A stretch of 64,000 nt of DNA from positions 1 to 64,000 of the forward strand of contig NZ_FNET01000013.1 in NCBI RefSeq assembly GCF_900100275.1, given 5' to 3'. Shown one piece after another: positions 8,413 to 16,356 of this stretch (within the stretch, counting starts at the first letter, position 1; each line of letters opens with the position of its first letter). Origin of the DNA: Lentzea albidocapillata subsp. violacea (GTDB lineage Bacteria > Actinomycetota > Actinomycetes > Mycobacteriales > Pseudonocardiaceae). The notes under the pieces are model-generated. The model was not told where the DNA came from. It was given only the letters and a program-made list of their open reading frames with translations, and did not search any database. The position numbers and the translations under genes were made by a program.

Positions 8413-9354
8413 CTACGAGGTCGGCACCAGGGACTCGACCATCTTCTGCAGGTCGGACTCCTTGGGCAGCGGCGGGGTGGTGCCGCCACCGCCTCCCTCC
8501 AGGTCGCCGTTGACGGCCAGCACGTGCAGCTTGCTGCTGCCGTTGAGCACCACGACCTTGACCATGCCCTTGCTCGCCAGGCACTTGTTGCCGGTCTGCG
8601 TGACGATGGCGTCCACCTGCACGCCTTCGATGGTGACCTTCTTGCCGTCCTTCTGGGTGTGCTGGATCTTCACCGGCTTCGGCTGCGTCGTGGTGACCTT
8701 CGGGTCGCCGCCCGACGAGTAGTACTGCGCGGCGAGGGCCTTGGTGAAGTCGGTGGCCGCGGTGTTGATGTCGCTTTTCGGGAGCAGCGTGCCGCCGTTG
8801 GTGCCCTTGGTGAACGGCTTGCCCTCGCAGGTGTAGTCGCCGTAGGTGGTGATGCCGGACAGCGAGATGCCCGCGATGGCCTCCACCGGGATCTTGACGT
8901 CGGCGATGATGTCCCAGCTCTTCGGGACCTCGTAGTTGAAGCCGAGCGCCGTCTCGACGCACTGCTGGCCCTCGGTCTTCGGGCAGGCGGCGTCGGTCGG
9001 CTGGGCGGAGGTGCTGGGCGGCGGAGACGGGTCGTTCGTCGCCGTGTTGCCCGAGCGCGAGAGCAGGAACCAGGTGAGGCCGCCGCCGACGAGCAGCACC
9101 AGGACCACGGTGCCGAGCACCAGCCAGAGGGTCTGCTTGCTCTTCTTCGGCGGCTCGTTGTCGAAGCCGCCGTACACGCCGAGGCCGCCGTACCCGCCGT
9201 AGCCCTGCTGCGGGAACTGGCCCTGGTCCGGGAAACCGCCGGTCTGCGGGTACCCGCCGGTCTGGTAGCCACCGCTCTGGGGGTCACCCTGCTGCTGGCC
9301 CCAGCCCTGCTGGTCGTTCCAGCCGCCCTGTCCGCCGCCACCTGGGTAAGTCAC
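8413..9354 (-). CDS. Membrane-anchored secreted protein, Gly/Gln/Pro-rich N-terminus
   Basis: About 313 residues. The cytoplasmic N-terminal 70 are low-complexity Gly-Gln-Tyr-Pro repeats (GGYPQTGGF-like), followed by KKSK, one transmembrane helix (LWLVLGTVVLVLLVGGGLTWFLL), a Ser/Pro linker and an extracellular domain with conserved cysteines (AACPKTEGQQCVE, YTCEGK, NKCLA). This architecture is common in actinobacterial envelope proteins of unknown function. GTG 9354 is preferred to TTG 9360 because a TACCGT box lies 6 nt upstream (leaderless). Divergent from the permease gene at 9471, with an inverted repeat between them. Confidence 0.75.
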   Translation of the reverse strand: MTYPGGGGQGGWNDQQGWGQQQGDPQSGGYQTGGYPQTGGFPDQGQFPQQGYGGYGGLGVYGGFDNEPPKKSKQTLWLVLGTVVLVLLVGGGLTWFLLSRSGNTATNDPSPPPSTSAQPTDAACPKTEGQQCVETALGFNYEVPKSWDIIADVKIPVEAIAGISLSGITTYGDYTCEGKPFTKGTNGGTLLPKSDINTAATDFTKALAAQYYSSGGDPKVTTTQPKPVKIQHTQKDGKKVTIEGVQVDAIVTQTGNKCLASKGMVKVVVLNGSSKLHVLAVNGDLEGGGGGTTPPLPKESDLQKMVESLVPTS

Positions 9355-9389
9355 GGGCAAACGGTACCTGGTGGGTCTGACAGCGGTTC

Positions 9390-9458
9390 AATTCATCACG
9401 CGTTGACTTCCGTGACGGAGGGGGCGTAGCGTTCCCGTTAAATTCAACGCCTGATGAA
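9390..9458. promoter_or_regulatory. Long-spaced inverted repeat in a divergent promoter region
   Basis: AATTCATCACGCGTTGACT (9390-9408) recurs in reverse complement at about 9442-9458, with roughly 17 of 19 bases matching. The two sites face each other between the genes starting at 9354 and 9471. This looks like a pair of operator sites for one regulator, but no regulator gene is adjacent. Confidence 0.5.
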
Positions 9459-9470
9459 CTAAGGGGTCCG

Positions 9471-10412
9471 ATGATGCGCACCGTGCTGGTCACCGCCGTC
9501 GCAGGTGCTGTGGTGGCGTTCCTGCTGGGATTGCTGACGTTCGGCGTGCAGGCGACCGTGCACCCGCACGACGTTCCGCTCGCCGTGGTGGGGCCTCCGC
9601 CTATCGCGGAACGCGTCGCGAGAGCCGATTCCGCCGAGATCGACGTCCGGGTCGTGTCCGCGGACGAGGCCCGGAACCTCCTGCGGGACAAGGAGGTCTA
9701 CGGGGTGCTGGAGGTCGCGCCCGGCCAGGCGACGATCCGGCTGAACCCGGCGGTCAACCCGTCCGGCACGCAGGTCGCCCAGCAGGTGCTGACCGGTATC
9801 GCGCAAGGTGCCGGACTGCCGGTCAAGGTCGAGGCCACCACCCCCACCGCCGCCGAACGCACCGCGCCGCTCGCCGCGTCCGCGCTGCTGTGGGTCGGCG
9901 GGATGATCGCCGGACTGCTGTTCGTGGTGCTGAAGGGCAGGAGGCTGAGGTGGCTGTCGGCGGTGACCGCCGCCGTCCTCGTCACCGGCTCGACCGTGGG
10001 CCTGCTGGCCTGGTGGGGCGTCACGTTCACCGCGCAGGCGCTCACGTTCATGCTCGCCGTCGCCGTGTCGTTCGCGCTTCTGCAGGCCGGGCTGTTCAAA
10101 CACCTCGGCATCCGCGCGATGGGCGTCCTCGGCATCCTCTACCTGATGGCACCGGCGGTCGCGGGCCAGGTGCCCGAACTGCTCAACCCGGTCTACAAGG
10201 CGGTCCTGTGGTCGTGGACGCCGTTCCGGTTCTCGGCGGAAGGCCTGCGCAGCCTCATGTACGACGGCTCCATCAGCACCGAGTGGTGGGTGTTCGGCGG
10301 GATCGCGCTCGTCGGCCTCGTCCTGCTGCTCGTGGGCAAAGAGGCGGGTCCGCCGCGCCCCCTCGACGCGGCGGACCCTGATCGCGAGGTCAGCAGGGCT
10401 TCACTGAGCTGA
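9471..10412 (+). CDS. Putative ABC-2-type permease-like membrane protein
   Basis: 313 residues. One N-terminal transmembrane helix is followed by an extracytoplasmic region of about 100 residues (HPHDVPLAVVGPPP..., a YhgE/Pip-like or DUF3533-like start) and then five or six helices in the C-terminal half. That matches ABC-2 or MmpL-accessory type permeases with one long external loop. No ATP-binding subunit lies next to it, so a transport role is only inferred. ATG 9471 is followed by a second ATG codon. The upstream region holds the inverted repeat at 9390-9458. Confidence 0.65.
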   Translation: MMRTVLVTAVAGAVVAFLLGLLTFGVQATVHPHDVPLAVVGPPPIAERVARADSAEIDVRVVSADEARNLLRDKEVYGVLEVAPGQATIRLNPAVNPSGTQVAQQVLTGIAQGAGLPVKVEATTPTAAERTAPLAASALLWVGGMIAGLLFVVLKGRRLRWLSAVTAAVLVTGSTVGLLAWWGVTFTAQALTFMLAVAVSFALLQAGLFKHLGIRAMGVLGILYLMAPAVAGQVPELLNPVYKAVLWSWTPFRFSAEGLRSLMYDGSISTEWWVFGGIALVGLVLLLVGKEAGPPRPLDAADPDREVSRASLS

Positions 10413-10690
10413 CCGTGTTGTTCGCGTTCGCAGTCAAGGGGCCCCGCGTACCGGGCTGACCGGCATCACGAACGCCATCGCGTTCAACGACGACGCCACC
10501 ATGTTCGCGGCGTCCGGCGACGGTGCGATCCGGCTGTGGCGCAAGGAGAACGGCGACTATCGTCCGTACGCCACGCTGCGCCTCTGGGATCTCGACGAGG
10601 AACGGGTACGGCGCGAGGTCTGCGTTCGCTACTTCGAGGCCGGCCGGGCCCGGTGGAGCCGGTACGCGCCAGGAGTGCCGTCAGCCTGCC
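10408..10690 (+). pseudogene. Relic of a WD40-repeat protein gene
   Basis: One frame reads a WD40-repeat core (GITNAIAFNDDATMFAASG then DGAIRLWR), shortly followed by RLWDLDEERVRREVC and RWSRYAPGVPSACQ. The latter matches the typical C-terminus of large actinobacterial WD40 proteins (LWD.D.ERV...C, then W.RY.P..P..C). There is no start codon with a ribosome binding site, the propeller is missing, and the frame runs on antisense into the next gene. I read this as the last fragment of a deleted nSTAND/WD40 gene. Confidence 0.6.
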
Positions 10691-11088
10691 AGGAAGCTCA
10701 GCCGGACCGTGCGGACGGGATTGTCGACGTTGGTGTCGACGAGGCAGATGGACTGCCAGGTGCCGAGCGTCAGCACCCCGCCCAGAACGGGGATCGTCGC
10801 GTAGGGCGGCACCAGTGCGGGCAGCACGTGGTCGCGGCCGTGGCCTGGAGTGCCGTGCCGGTGCTGCCACTTCACGTCGTGGGGCAGGATGCGTTCCAGC
10901 GCGGTCAGCAGGTCGTCGTCGCTGCCCGCGCCCGTCTCGATGATGGCGACACCGGCCGTCGCGTGGGGCACCCACACGTGCAGCAGGCCGTCGCCGTCCT
11001 CGCTGTCGAGGAACCGCTGGCACTCCCGCGTGAGGTCGTACACGACCTCGTCGGAGCCGGTGCGGATCTCGATCTCCTCGCTGCGCAT
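10681..11088 (-). CDS. YjbQ/UPF0047 family protein
   Basis: 135 residues, full length for the YjbQ family (secondary thiamine-phosphate synthase-like fold). It shows the conserved histidine motifs HVWVPHATAGVAI, ILPHDVKWQHRH and HGRDHVLPAL plus LGTWQSICLVD. Some members have weak thiamine phosphate synthase activity; the physiological role is unclear. ATG 11088 lies 4 bases after the stop of the acetyltransferase gene, so the two form an operon. Its 3' end abuts the WD40 relic. Confidence 0.9.
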   Translation of the reverse strand: MRSEEIEIRTGSDEVVYDLTRECQRFLDSEDGDGLLHVWVPHATAGVAIIETGAGSDDDLLTALERILPHDVKWQHRHGTPGHGRDHVLPALVPPYATIPVLGGVLTLGTWQSICLVDTNVDNPVRTVRLSFLAG

Positions 11089-11092
11089 GACC

Positions 11093-11650
11093 TCAGATCT
11101 TACGAACCACCCGCGCGGGGTTGCCGACCGCAAGCACGTGAGCAGGCAGATCGCGCGTCACGACACTGCCCGCGCCGACCACCGTGTTGTTGCCGATGGT
11201 GACGCCGGGGCACACGATCACGCCGCCGCCGAACCACACCTTGTCCCCGATGACGATCGGTGCGGTCGTCTCCCAGCCCTCGATGCGCGCGTCGTGGTCC
11301 TCGATGGGGTGCAACGCCGTCAGCAACTGCACGCGCGGACCCATCATCACGTGGTCGCCGATGGTCACCGGGCCGCAGTCGAGGATGATGCCGTCGTAGT
11401 TCATGAAGGTGTTCGCGCCGATGCGGGTGTTGTAGCCGTACTCGATCTGCAGGCGCTGCAGGAACGTCGAGTTCTCGCCGATCTCCGCCACGAACCCCTT
11501 GAGGATGCCGTACATCCCGTCGAGGTCCTCGGGGTCGTGCGCGTTGAACCGGGCCATCTCGCGCCAGGCGCGGCGCCGGTCCGCGTCCAGCTCGGGGTCC
11601 GCCGCCAGGTAGGGCTCGCCGTTGATCATCTTCTCGCGGTTGGTTCCCAT
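11093..11650 (-). CDS. Sugar O-acetyltransferase (maltose/galactoside acetyltransferase-like)
   Basis: 185 residues. An N-terminal Mac domain (MINGEPYLAADPEL...) precedes left-handed beta-helix hexapeptide repeats (IGANTFMNYDGIILDCGPVTIGD, VTIGNNTVVGAGSVV), and it ends NPARVVRKI. The family transfers acetyl from acetyl-CoA to sugars; the catalytic histidine is in LLTALHPI. Starts at ATG 11650, 8 nt behind a GATACT box, so probably leaderless; an internal ATG at 11629 is an alternative. First gene of a two-gene operon with yjbQ. Confidence 0.9.
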   Translation of the reverse strand: MGTNREKMINGEPYLAADPELDADRRRAWREMARFNAHDPEDLDGMYGILKGFVAEIGENSTFLQRLQIEYGYNTRIGANTFMNYDGIILDCGPVTIGDHVMMGPRVQLLTALHPIEDHDARIEGWETTAPIVIGDKVWFGGGVIVCPGVTIGNNTVVGAGSVVTRDLPAHVLAVGNPARVVRKI

Positions 11651-11658
11651 GAGGACTC

Positions 11659-11666
11659 AGTATCGT
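11659..11666. promoter_or_regulatory. Overlapping divergent -10 elements
   Basis: On the plus strand TATCGT (11661-11666) lies 6 nt before the glycosyltransferase ATG. On the minus strand GATACT (11664-11659) lies 8 nt before the acetyltransferase ATG. The two boxes share four bases in a 22-bp gap, so RNA polymerase probably cannot occupy both promoters at once. Confidence 0.45.
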
Positions 11667-11672
11667 CACGGC

Positions 11673-12626
11673 ATGCGCGTGCTCTTCGCCAGCATGGCCG
11701 CCGCCGGCCACACGTACCCGTTGATCCCGTTGGCGCAGGCCATGCACAAAGCCGGGCACGAGGTGCACTTCGCGGTCGGCGAGGAGATGCACCCGGTGCT
11801 CGGGAAGCTCGGGCTGCGGCCGTTCCGGCCGGGGCTGGTGTTCGGCGAGATCTACGCCGAGGACATCGCGCAGGAGCTGGAGCGGTTGCTGCCCGACCTC
11901 GTGATCGGCGGGTGGGCGGTGCCCGAGGTCGTCGCCGAGGCGCGGCGCCGCGGGTTTCCCGCGCTGTGGCACGGGTTCGGGCGGATGTTCCCCGCCGGGA
12001 TCGGCCTGGTTCGGCCCACCGGCGGGCGGCACCTCGACATCTGCCCGCCCTCGTTGCAGGACGCGAACTTCCTGCGGGAGGAGCGGATCCCGTTGCGGGC
12101 GGTGCCGTTCTCGACGCCCGGTGACGTGCCGGTGCGCACGGCCGGGAAGCTGGTCTACCTCACGCTCGGCACGGCGTTCGGCACGCGGGAACTGCTCGCC
12201 GAGGCGGTCGTGGGGCTCGGCAAGATCCCCGAGGTGCAGGTGGTCGTGGCCGCGCCGCACGTCACGCTCGGCCACGTGCCGCCGAACGTGACGGTCTACC
12301 CGTGGCTGCCGCAGGCGGAGGTGCTCCGGTACGCGGACGTCGCCGTTCACCACGGCGGCAGCGGCACGATGCTGGGCGCGCTCGTCGCCGGCGTGCCCCA
12401 GGTCGTCCTGCCGCAGGGGGCGGACCAGTTCGGCAACGCGGACGCGCTCGTCGCGGCCGGTGCGGCGCTGCGGCCGGCCGCGTTCAGTGCCGGACCGATC
12501 GCGGACTGCGTGCGACGGCTGCTCACCGACTCGTCCTACCGGGAAGCCGCTGGTCAGCTAGCTCGGGAGATACGTCACACGCCCTCGCCGGAGGAAGTTG
12601 CGGACAGTCTGGCGGACGTTGTGTAA
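11673..12626 (+). CDS. Compact GT-B glycosyltransferase (GT1/EryCIII-like)
   Basis: 317 residues, about 80-100 shorter than typical family 1 macrolide-type glycosyltransferases. The start MRVLFASMAAAGHTYPLIPL contains the acceptor-domain signature, and the nucleotide-sugar site reads HHGGSGTMLGALVAGVPQV with QGADQF. The N-terminal acceptor domain appears trimmed: the second Rossmann domain starts near residue 155 (KLVYLTLGTAFGT). The acceptor and sugar are unknown. Probably leaderless from ATG 11673. Read together with the DUF4442 gene 11 bases downstream. Confidence 0.85.
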   Translation: MRVLFASMAAAGHTYPLIPLAQAMHKAGHEVHFAVGEEMHPVLGKLGLRPFRPGLVFGEIYAEDIAQELERLLPDLVIGGWAVPEVVAEARRRGFPALWHGFGRMFPAGIGLVRPTGGRHLDICPPSLQDANFLREERIPLRAVPFSTPGDVPVRTAGKLVYLTLGTAFGTRELLAEAVVGLGKIPEVQVVVAAPHVTLGHVPPNVTVYPWLPQAEVLRYADVAVHHGGSGTMLGALVAGVPQVVLPQGADQFGNADALVAAGAALRPAAFSAGPIADCVRRLLTDSSYREAAGQLAREIRHTPSPEEVADSLADVV

Positions 12627-12637
12627 CACTGTTTTGT

Positions 12638-13102
12638 ATGAAGGCAAGCCGCCTGCGCTTCGGGATGAACCTGTGGCCGCCGTTCCTGTTCGCCGGCATC
12701 CGCGTCGTGGAGATCTCGCCGGACTACCGGTACGCACGGGTGCGGATGCGCCTGCGTCCGTGGAACCGCAACTTCTTCGGCACCCACTTCGGCGGATCGC
12801 TCTTCGCGATGACCGACCCGTTCTGGGTCTTGCTGCTGTTCAACCAGCTCAAGGGCGAGCACGTGGTGTGGGACCAGGCCGGTGAGATCGAGTTCGTCGC
12901 GCCCGGCCGCGGCACCGTGCACGCCGAGTTCCGGCTGACCGACGAGCACGTCGCCGAGGTCCTGGACCAGACCAGGGACGGCGAGAAGGCGTTGATCTGG
13001 TTCGAGACCGACGTCGTCGGGCAGGATGGGACCGTGATCGCACGGGTGAAGAAGCAGGTCTACGCGCGCCGCAAGCGCGACAAGCAGCTCGCGCATGCGT
13101 GA
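12638..13102 (+). CDS. DUF4442 hot-dog thioesterase-like protein
   Basis: 154 residues with a hot-dog fold pattern: the central helix NFFGTHFGGSLFAMTDPFW and strands DQAGEIEFVAPGRGTVHAEF. DUF4442 proteins are predicted acyl-CoA thioesterases; the substrate is unknown. ATG 12638. Its last 8 bases overlap the start of the following aminotransferase gene, which implies translational coupling. Confidence 0.85.
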   Translation: MKASRLRFGMNLWPPFLFAGIRVVEISPDYRYARVRMRLRPWNRNFFGTHFGGSLFAMTDPFWVLLLFNQLKGEHVVWDQAGEIEFVAPGRGTVHAEFRLTDEHVAEVLDQTRDGEKALIWFETDVVGQDGTVIARVKKQVYARRKRDKQLAHA

Positions 13103-14048
13103 GGCCTTCGGAGCGGTCTTCGACGTCGAGCCCGGTTACCTGAACACGGCGTCCATCGGTGTGCCGCCCCGGCACGTCGCCGACGCGGTGGCGGCCTCGC
13201 ACGAACGGTGGCGGCGCGGCCGGGACACGTCGTCCACGTTCAACGCGGTCGTCGAGACCTCGCGCGAGGCGTTCGGGCGGCTGGTCGGGGTGCCCGCGGC
13301 CTCAGTTGCCTGCGGCGCGACGGTTTCGCAGTTCGTGTCACTGGTCGCGCAGTCCCTGCCGGCCGGCTCGAAGGTCTTCGCCGACCCCGGCGACTTCACC
13401 AGCGTCACGCTGCCGTTCGTCGCGGCCGGGCACCAGATCGTGTCCACGGTGGAGGAAGCCGACCTCGTCGCCACGAGCGTGGTCCAGTCGGCGGACGGCC
13501 AGATCGCTGACCTCGCAGCGTTGCGCGCTTCGGGCAAACCCGTGCTGCTCGACGTGTCGCAGGCCGCCGGGTGGCGGCCGTTGTCGTTGGCGTGGGCCGA
13601 TTTCGTCGTCGGCGTGGCCTACAAGTGGCTGATGGCACCGCGTGGCGCGGCCTGGATGGCGGTGCGCCCGGACCGGATGGCGTCCCTCAAGCCGTTGGCG
13701 GCCAACTGGTACAGCACCGGCGAGAACTACGGCACCGACCTCGTGCTCCGTTCGGACGCACGGCGGTTCGACCTCTCGCCGACGTGGTTCTCACACGTCG
13801 GTGCGGCGGTCGCGCTCCCGTGGGTGGCCTCTTTGGACCTCGAAGCAGTGCGCGCGCACTGCGTGAGCCTGACGGATCGCCTCCTGGCCGGTTTGGGTCT
13901 GCCGCCCAACGCCTCGGCGATCGTCTCCGTCGCCAGGCCACCCGTTCAGGGGGTCGTATCTTCGGTTCGTGCAGGTCGGACGCGGTATGCGTGCCACATG
14001 TACAACACGATCGAGGACGTTGACCGGGTGCTCGAAGCGCTCGCGTGA
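13095..14048 (+). CDS. Class V aminotransferase-family (PLP) protein
   Basis: 317 residues, fold type I PLP enzyme of the cysteine desulfurase/aminotransferase V family. It begins with the family's YLNTASIGVPP segment and carries the PLP-lysine motif VGVAYKWLMAPRGAAWM. The conserved Asp (VLLDVSQAAGW) and Cys-free active site argue for an isopenicillin-N epimerase-like or aminotransferase role rather than desulfuration. Shorter than the 370-400 residues usual for the family. ATG 13095 overlaps the DUF4442 gene by 8 bp. Confidence 0.8.
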   Translation: MREAFGAVFDVEPGYLNTASIGVPPRHVADAVAASHERWRRGRDTSSTFNAVVETSREAFGRLVGVPAASVACGATVSQFVSLVAQSLPAGSKVFADPGDFTSVTLPFVAAGHQIVSTVEEADLVATSVVQSADGQIADLAALRASGKPVLLDVSQAAGWRPLSLAWADFVVGVAYKWLMAPRGAAWMAVRPDRMASLKPLAANWYSTGENYGTDLVLRSDARRFDLSPTWFSHVGAAVALPWVASLDLEAVRAHCVSLTDRLLAGLGLPPNASAIVSVARPPVQGVVSSVRAGRTRYACHMYNTIEDVDRVLEALA

Positions 14049-14073
14049 CTGCCGTCCGTTACCGTGGGTCCTT

Positions 14074-14832
14074 GTGTCGGAACCACGCCAGTCACCTGAA
14101 GAGGTGACCCAGAACCTGCCTCGCTTCCCACCGAGGCCTACCGACACCGCGCCGTTGTATCCGGCCGACGAGCTCATGAAGCTGCAGTCGATCATGGACA
14201 ACCGTCAGGGGCAGCTGCCCCCGCCACCGCCTCCGCCCCAGCGTAAGTCGACGTGGGTGGGCAAGGCGCTGGCGCTCGTCGGCGTCGCGGTGGTGTCGGG
14301 GTTCGTGTGGTGGGTGCTGCAGCCGTCGAACCCGGTCGACCAGCCGGTCGCACAACCGCAGAAGACCGCGGGGGAGTTCGAGTTCACCACCGTGCCGGAG
14401 TTGCCGGAACCGGTGAAGGACAGCGACTGCGCGGCCCACGCGACGAGCCAGACGCAGGCGTTCTTCAAGACCACGCCGTGCCTGCAGCTGACGCGCGCCT
14501 TCTACACGGCCAAGTTGCCGGACGGCCGCACCGTGTACTCGTCCGTGTCCGTCGTGAAGATGAAGACGGCGGACGAGGCGCGGCAGCTGCGGGAGCTCAC
14601 CCAGAAGGACGGCACCGGCAACGTCAAGGACCTGGTGCTGGACAAGGCCATCAGCGTGCCGCCGCTGACCACGCTGGCCAACGGCGGATACGCCTCCGAG
14701 CAACGCGACGAGCTGGTCGTGATCGTCGAGTCCGACTCACCGACCAGGGGTGCCGACGCGCTCGCGCACAACAAGGACATGAAGAGGGTCTCCAACGACG
14801 CGATCAGGCTCGCGTCGTCGTTCGGCAACTAG
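14074..14832 (+). CDS. Single-pass membrane protein of unknown function
   Basis: 252 residues from GTG 14074, 8 nt after a TACCGT box (leaderless). A cytoplasmic N-terminus ends in PPPPPPPQRK, then one helix (ALALVGVAVVSGFVWWVL) and an extracellular domain of about 170 residues with two cysteines (DSDCAAHAT and TTPCLQL) that may pair. It resembles other actinobacterial anchored proteins but I recognise no family. Convergent with the DUF4439 gene. Confidence 0.75.
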   Translation: MSEPRQSPEEVTQNLPRFPPRPTDTAPLYPADELMKLQSIMDNRQGQLPPPPPPPQRKSTWVGKALALVGVAVVSGFVWWVLQPSNPVDQPVAQPQKTAGEFEFTTVPELPEPVKDSDCAAHATSQTQAFFKTTPCLQLTRAFYTAKLPDGRTVYSSVSVVKMKTADEARQLRELTQKDGTGNVKDLVLDKAISVPPLTTLANGGYASEQRDELVVIVESDSPTRGADALAHNKDMKRVSNDAIRLASSFGN

Positions 14833-14835
14833 CCC

Positions 14836-15264
14836 TCAGCCCGAGGCGACACCCGGCATCGTGATCGATGCCGGCGCCGAGCCCGCGGCCTTGCGCCAGC
14901 GGGTCGCACGGACGGCGGCCGTCGTCAGCGCCTCCAGCGCCGACGTCCGCAGCCCGGAGTCGTCGGTCCGCTCCAGCACACCTCGCCACGCGGCACAGGT
15001 GTCCTGCTCGACCGCCACGAGCGCGGCGAGTGCGGAAGGCCCGTCCGACACCGGTGCGGGCGGCAGGTAGGCCGCGGCGGGCGGGTTCGGGGTCGCCCCG
15101 TGGTCACGCAGCCACCGCTCCGTCGTGTCCCGGCGCGCGCGGTGCAGGGTCGAGCCCTCCGCGACGGCGGCGGCCTGCTCGTTCAGGAACGCCGACACCA
15201 TGCCGTAGGTCCACAACGCCGCGTGCTCGGTGCCGAGCGCGGTCTGCACGGATTCCACGCTCAT
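14836..15264 (-). CDS. DUF4439 ferritin-like domain protein
   Basis: 142 residues, mostly helical. It begins with the DUF4439 pattern ALGTEHAALWTYGMVSAFL and has a second helix pair ALVAVEQDTCAAWRGVLERT. The domain is a four-helix ferritin-like bundle of unknown function, often encoded as here beside a Tat-exported lipoprotein in actinobacteria. Its ATG overlaps the stop of that lipoprotein gene by 4 bases (ATGA), so the two are translated together. Confidence 0.85.
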   Translation of the reverse strand: MSVESVQTALGTEHAALWTYGMVSAFLNEQAAAVAEGSTLHRARRDTTERWLRDHGATPNPPAAAYLPPAPVSDGPSALAALVAVEQDTCAAWRGVLERTDDSGLRTSALEALTTAAVRATRWRKAAGSAPASITMPGVASG

Positions 15265-15713
15265 GCGAGCACCTCTCGCAGCGAGGCGCAGCCGGCGGCC
15301 ACCGAGCCGACGAGACCGGCGCGGTAGGCGGGCAACGAGGTGACGGTGGCCGAGGCCTCGCGGACGGCCTCGTCGAGCGCGGTGCGCAACGCGGCCAGCG
15401 GGTCCGGCGGCGTGGGCGGCGCGGTGGGAGCGGGCGGCACGGTGGACGACTGCGGCGGGCGTTCGCGATCGACCTCGGCCTGCAGCAGTGAGGCGTGCGT
15501 CGCACGGGCTTTCGCGATCTCCGCGGCCGCGGGCACCGTCGTCAGCGCCTGGGCCAGCCTGGCGTCCGCACGGGCCTGCGCCGCGAGGGCCGAGAGCGGG
15601 TCCGGCGGCGGTGGCGGCGAAGGTTCTGCGGTGCACGCGACGGCGAGCGGCGCGGCGGCCACCGCGAACAGCACCCGGCGGCGGCTGACCGATTCGGAGA
15701 TCACACGGCCCAT
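15261..15713 (-). CDS. Tat-type lipoprotein, partner of the DUF4439 protein
   Basis: 150 residues from ATG 15713. The signal SRRRVLFAVAAAPLAVAC combines a twin-arginine motif with a lipobox ending at the modified cysteine. It is followed by a Ser/Pro linker and a helical region rich in Ala, so it should be anchored on the outer face of the membrane. No enzymatic motif. First gene of a two-gene operon with DUF4439, divergent from rimP across 118 bp. Confidence 0.8.
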   Translation of the reverse strand: MGRVISESVSRRRVLFAVAAAPLAVACTAEPSPPPPPDPLSALAAQARADARLAQALTTVPAAAEIAKARATHASLLQAEVDRERPPQSSTVPPAPTAPPTPPDPLAALRTALDEAVREASATVTSLPAYRAGLVGSVAAGCASLREVLA

Positions 15714-15831
15714 GTTGCCAGCAGCCGTGCGGCGCGGTGGGAGCCGGGCGAACGAGATAGTCTGGTCGTCCACGGTCGCCGAAATACCGTCGGCCGGGGT
15801 TTTCATGCGTTCGAACTGAAGGAGACACCAC

Positions 15832-16356
15832 GTGTCCAGCCCGCCGCGCGGAGAGCTTTCCGCGCAGCTAGCACCCGTTGTGCGGGAAGCTCTCGAAGCC
15901 GCCGGCTTCGACCTCGACGCGCTCGACGTGAATCAGGCTGGGCGCCGCCGTCTGGTCAAAGTGGTCGTGGACGGCGAGGACGGGATCGGGCTCGACGAGG
16001 TCGCCGAGGCGAGCCGCGTGGTCTCCGCCGCACTCGACGAGCACGACCACATCATCAACGGGCCGTACACCCTCGAGGTCACCTCGCCGGGTGTCGACCG
16101 TCCCCTGACGCGCCCGCGCCACTGGAAGCGCGCTCACCTGCGTCTCGTGAAGATCAAGCAGCCCGACCAGCCCGAGTGGTTCGGCCGGGTCGGCGAGTGC
16201 GACGAGACCGGGGTCGAGCTGCTGCACAAGGACGAGCTGCGACGCGTGGAGTACCGCCACATCGAACGTGCGGTCATGGAGATCGAGTTCAAGCAGCCGC
16301 CGGTCGAGGAACTGGCTCGGCTCACTCGGAAAGCACCGAAGGAGGAGCCGAGGTGA
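15832..16356 (+). CDS. Ribosome maturation factor RimP
   Basis: 174 residues. Needed for late 30S subunit assembly. Both RimP domains are visible: the N-terminal alpha/beta domain ending in YTLEVTSPGVDRPL, the hallmark motif, and a C-terminal SH3-like barrel (RLVKIKQPD). GTG 15832 has GGAG about 8 nt upstream. A TAGTCT box near 15759 could serve as its -10. First gene of the rimP-nusA-ylxR-infB operon; its stop overlaps the nusA GTG by 4 bases. Confidence 0.96.
   Translation: MSSPPRGELSAQLAPVVREALEAAGFDLDALDVNQAGRRRLVKVVVDGEDGIGLDEVAEASRVVSAALDEHDHIINGPYTLEVTSPGVDRPLTRPRHWKRAHLRLVKIKQPDQPEWFGRVGECDETGVELLHKDELRRVEYRHIERAVMEIEFKQPPVEELARLTRKAPKEEPR

Noticed and set aside
6395..8962. Long minus-strand frame opposite proS
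   Set aside because: Only its last 119 codons (6035-6394) are a real VOC gene; the rest is antisense to proS.
10691..11202. Continuation of the WD40-relic frame to the right
   Set aside because: Beyond 10690 it is antisense to yjbQ and has no WD40 similarity.
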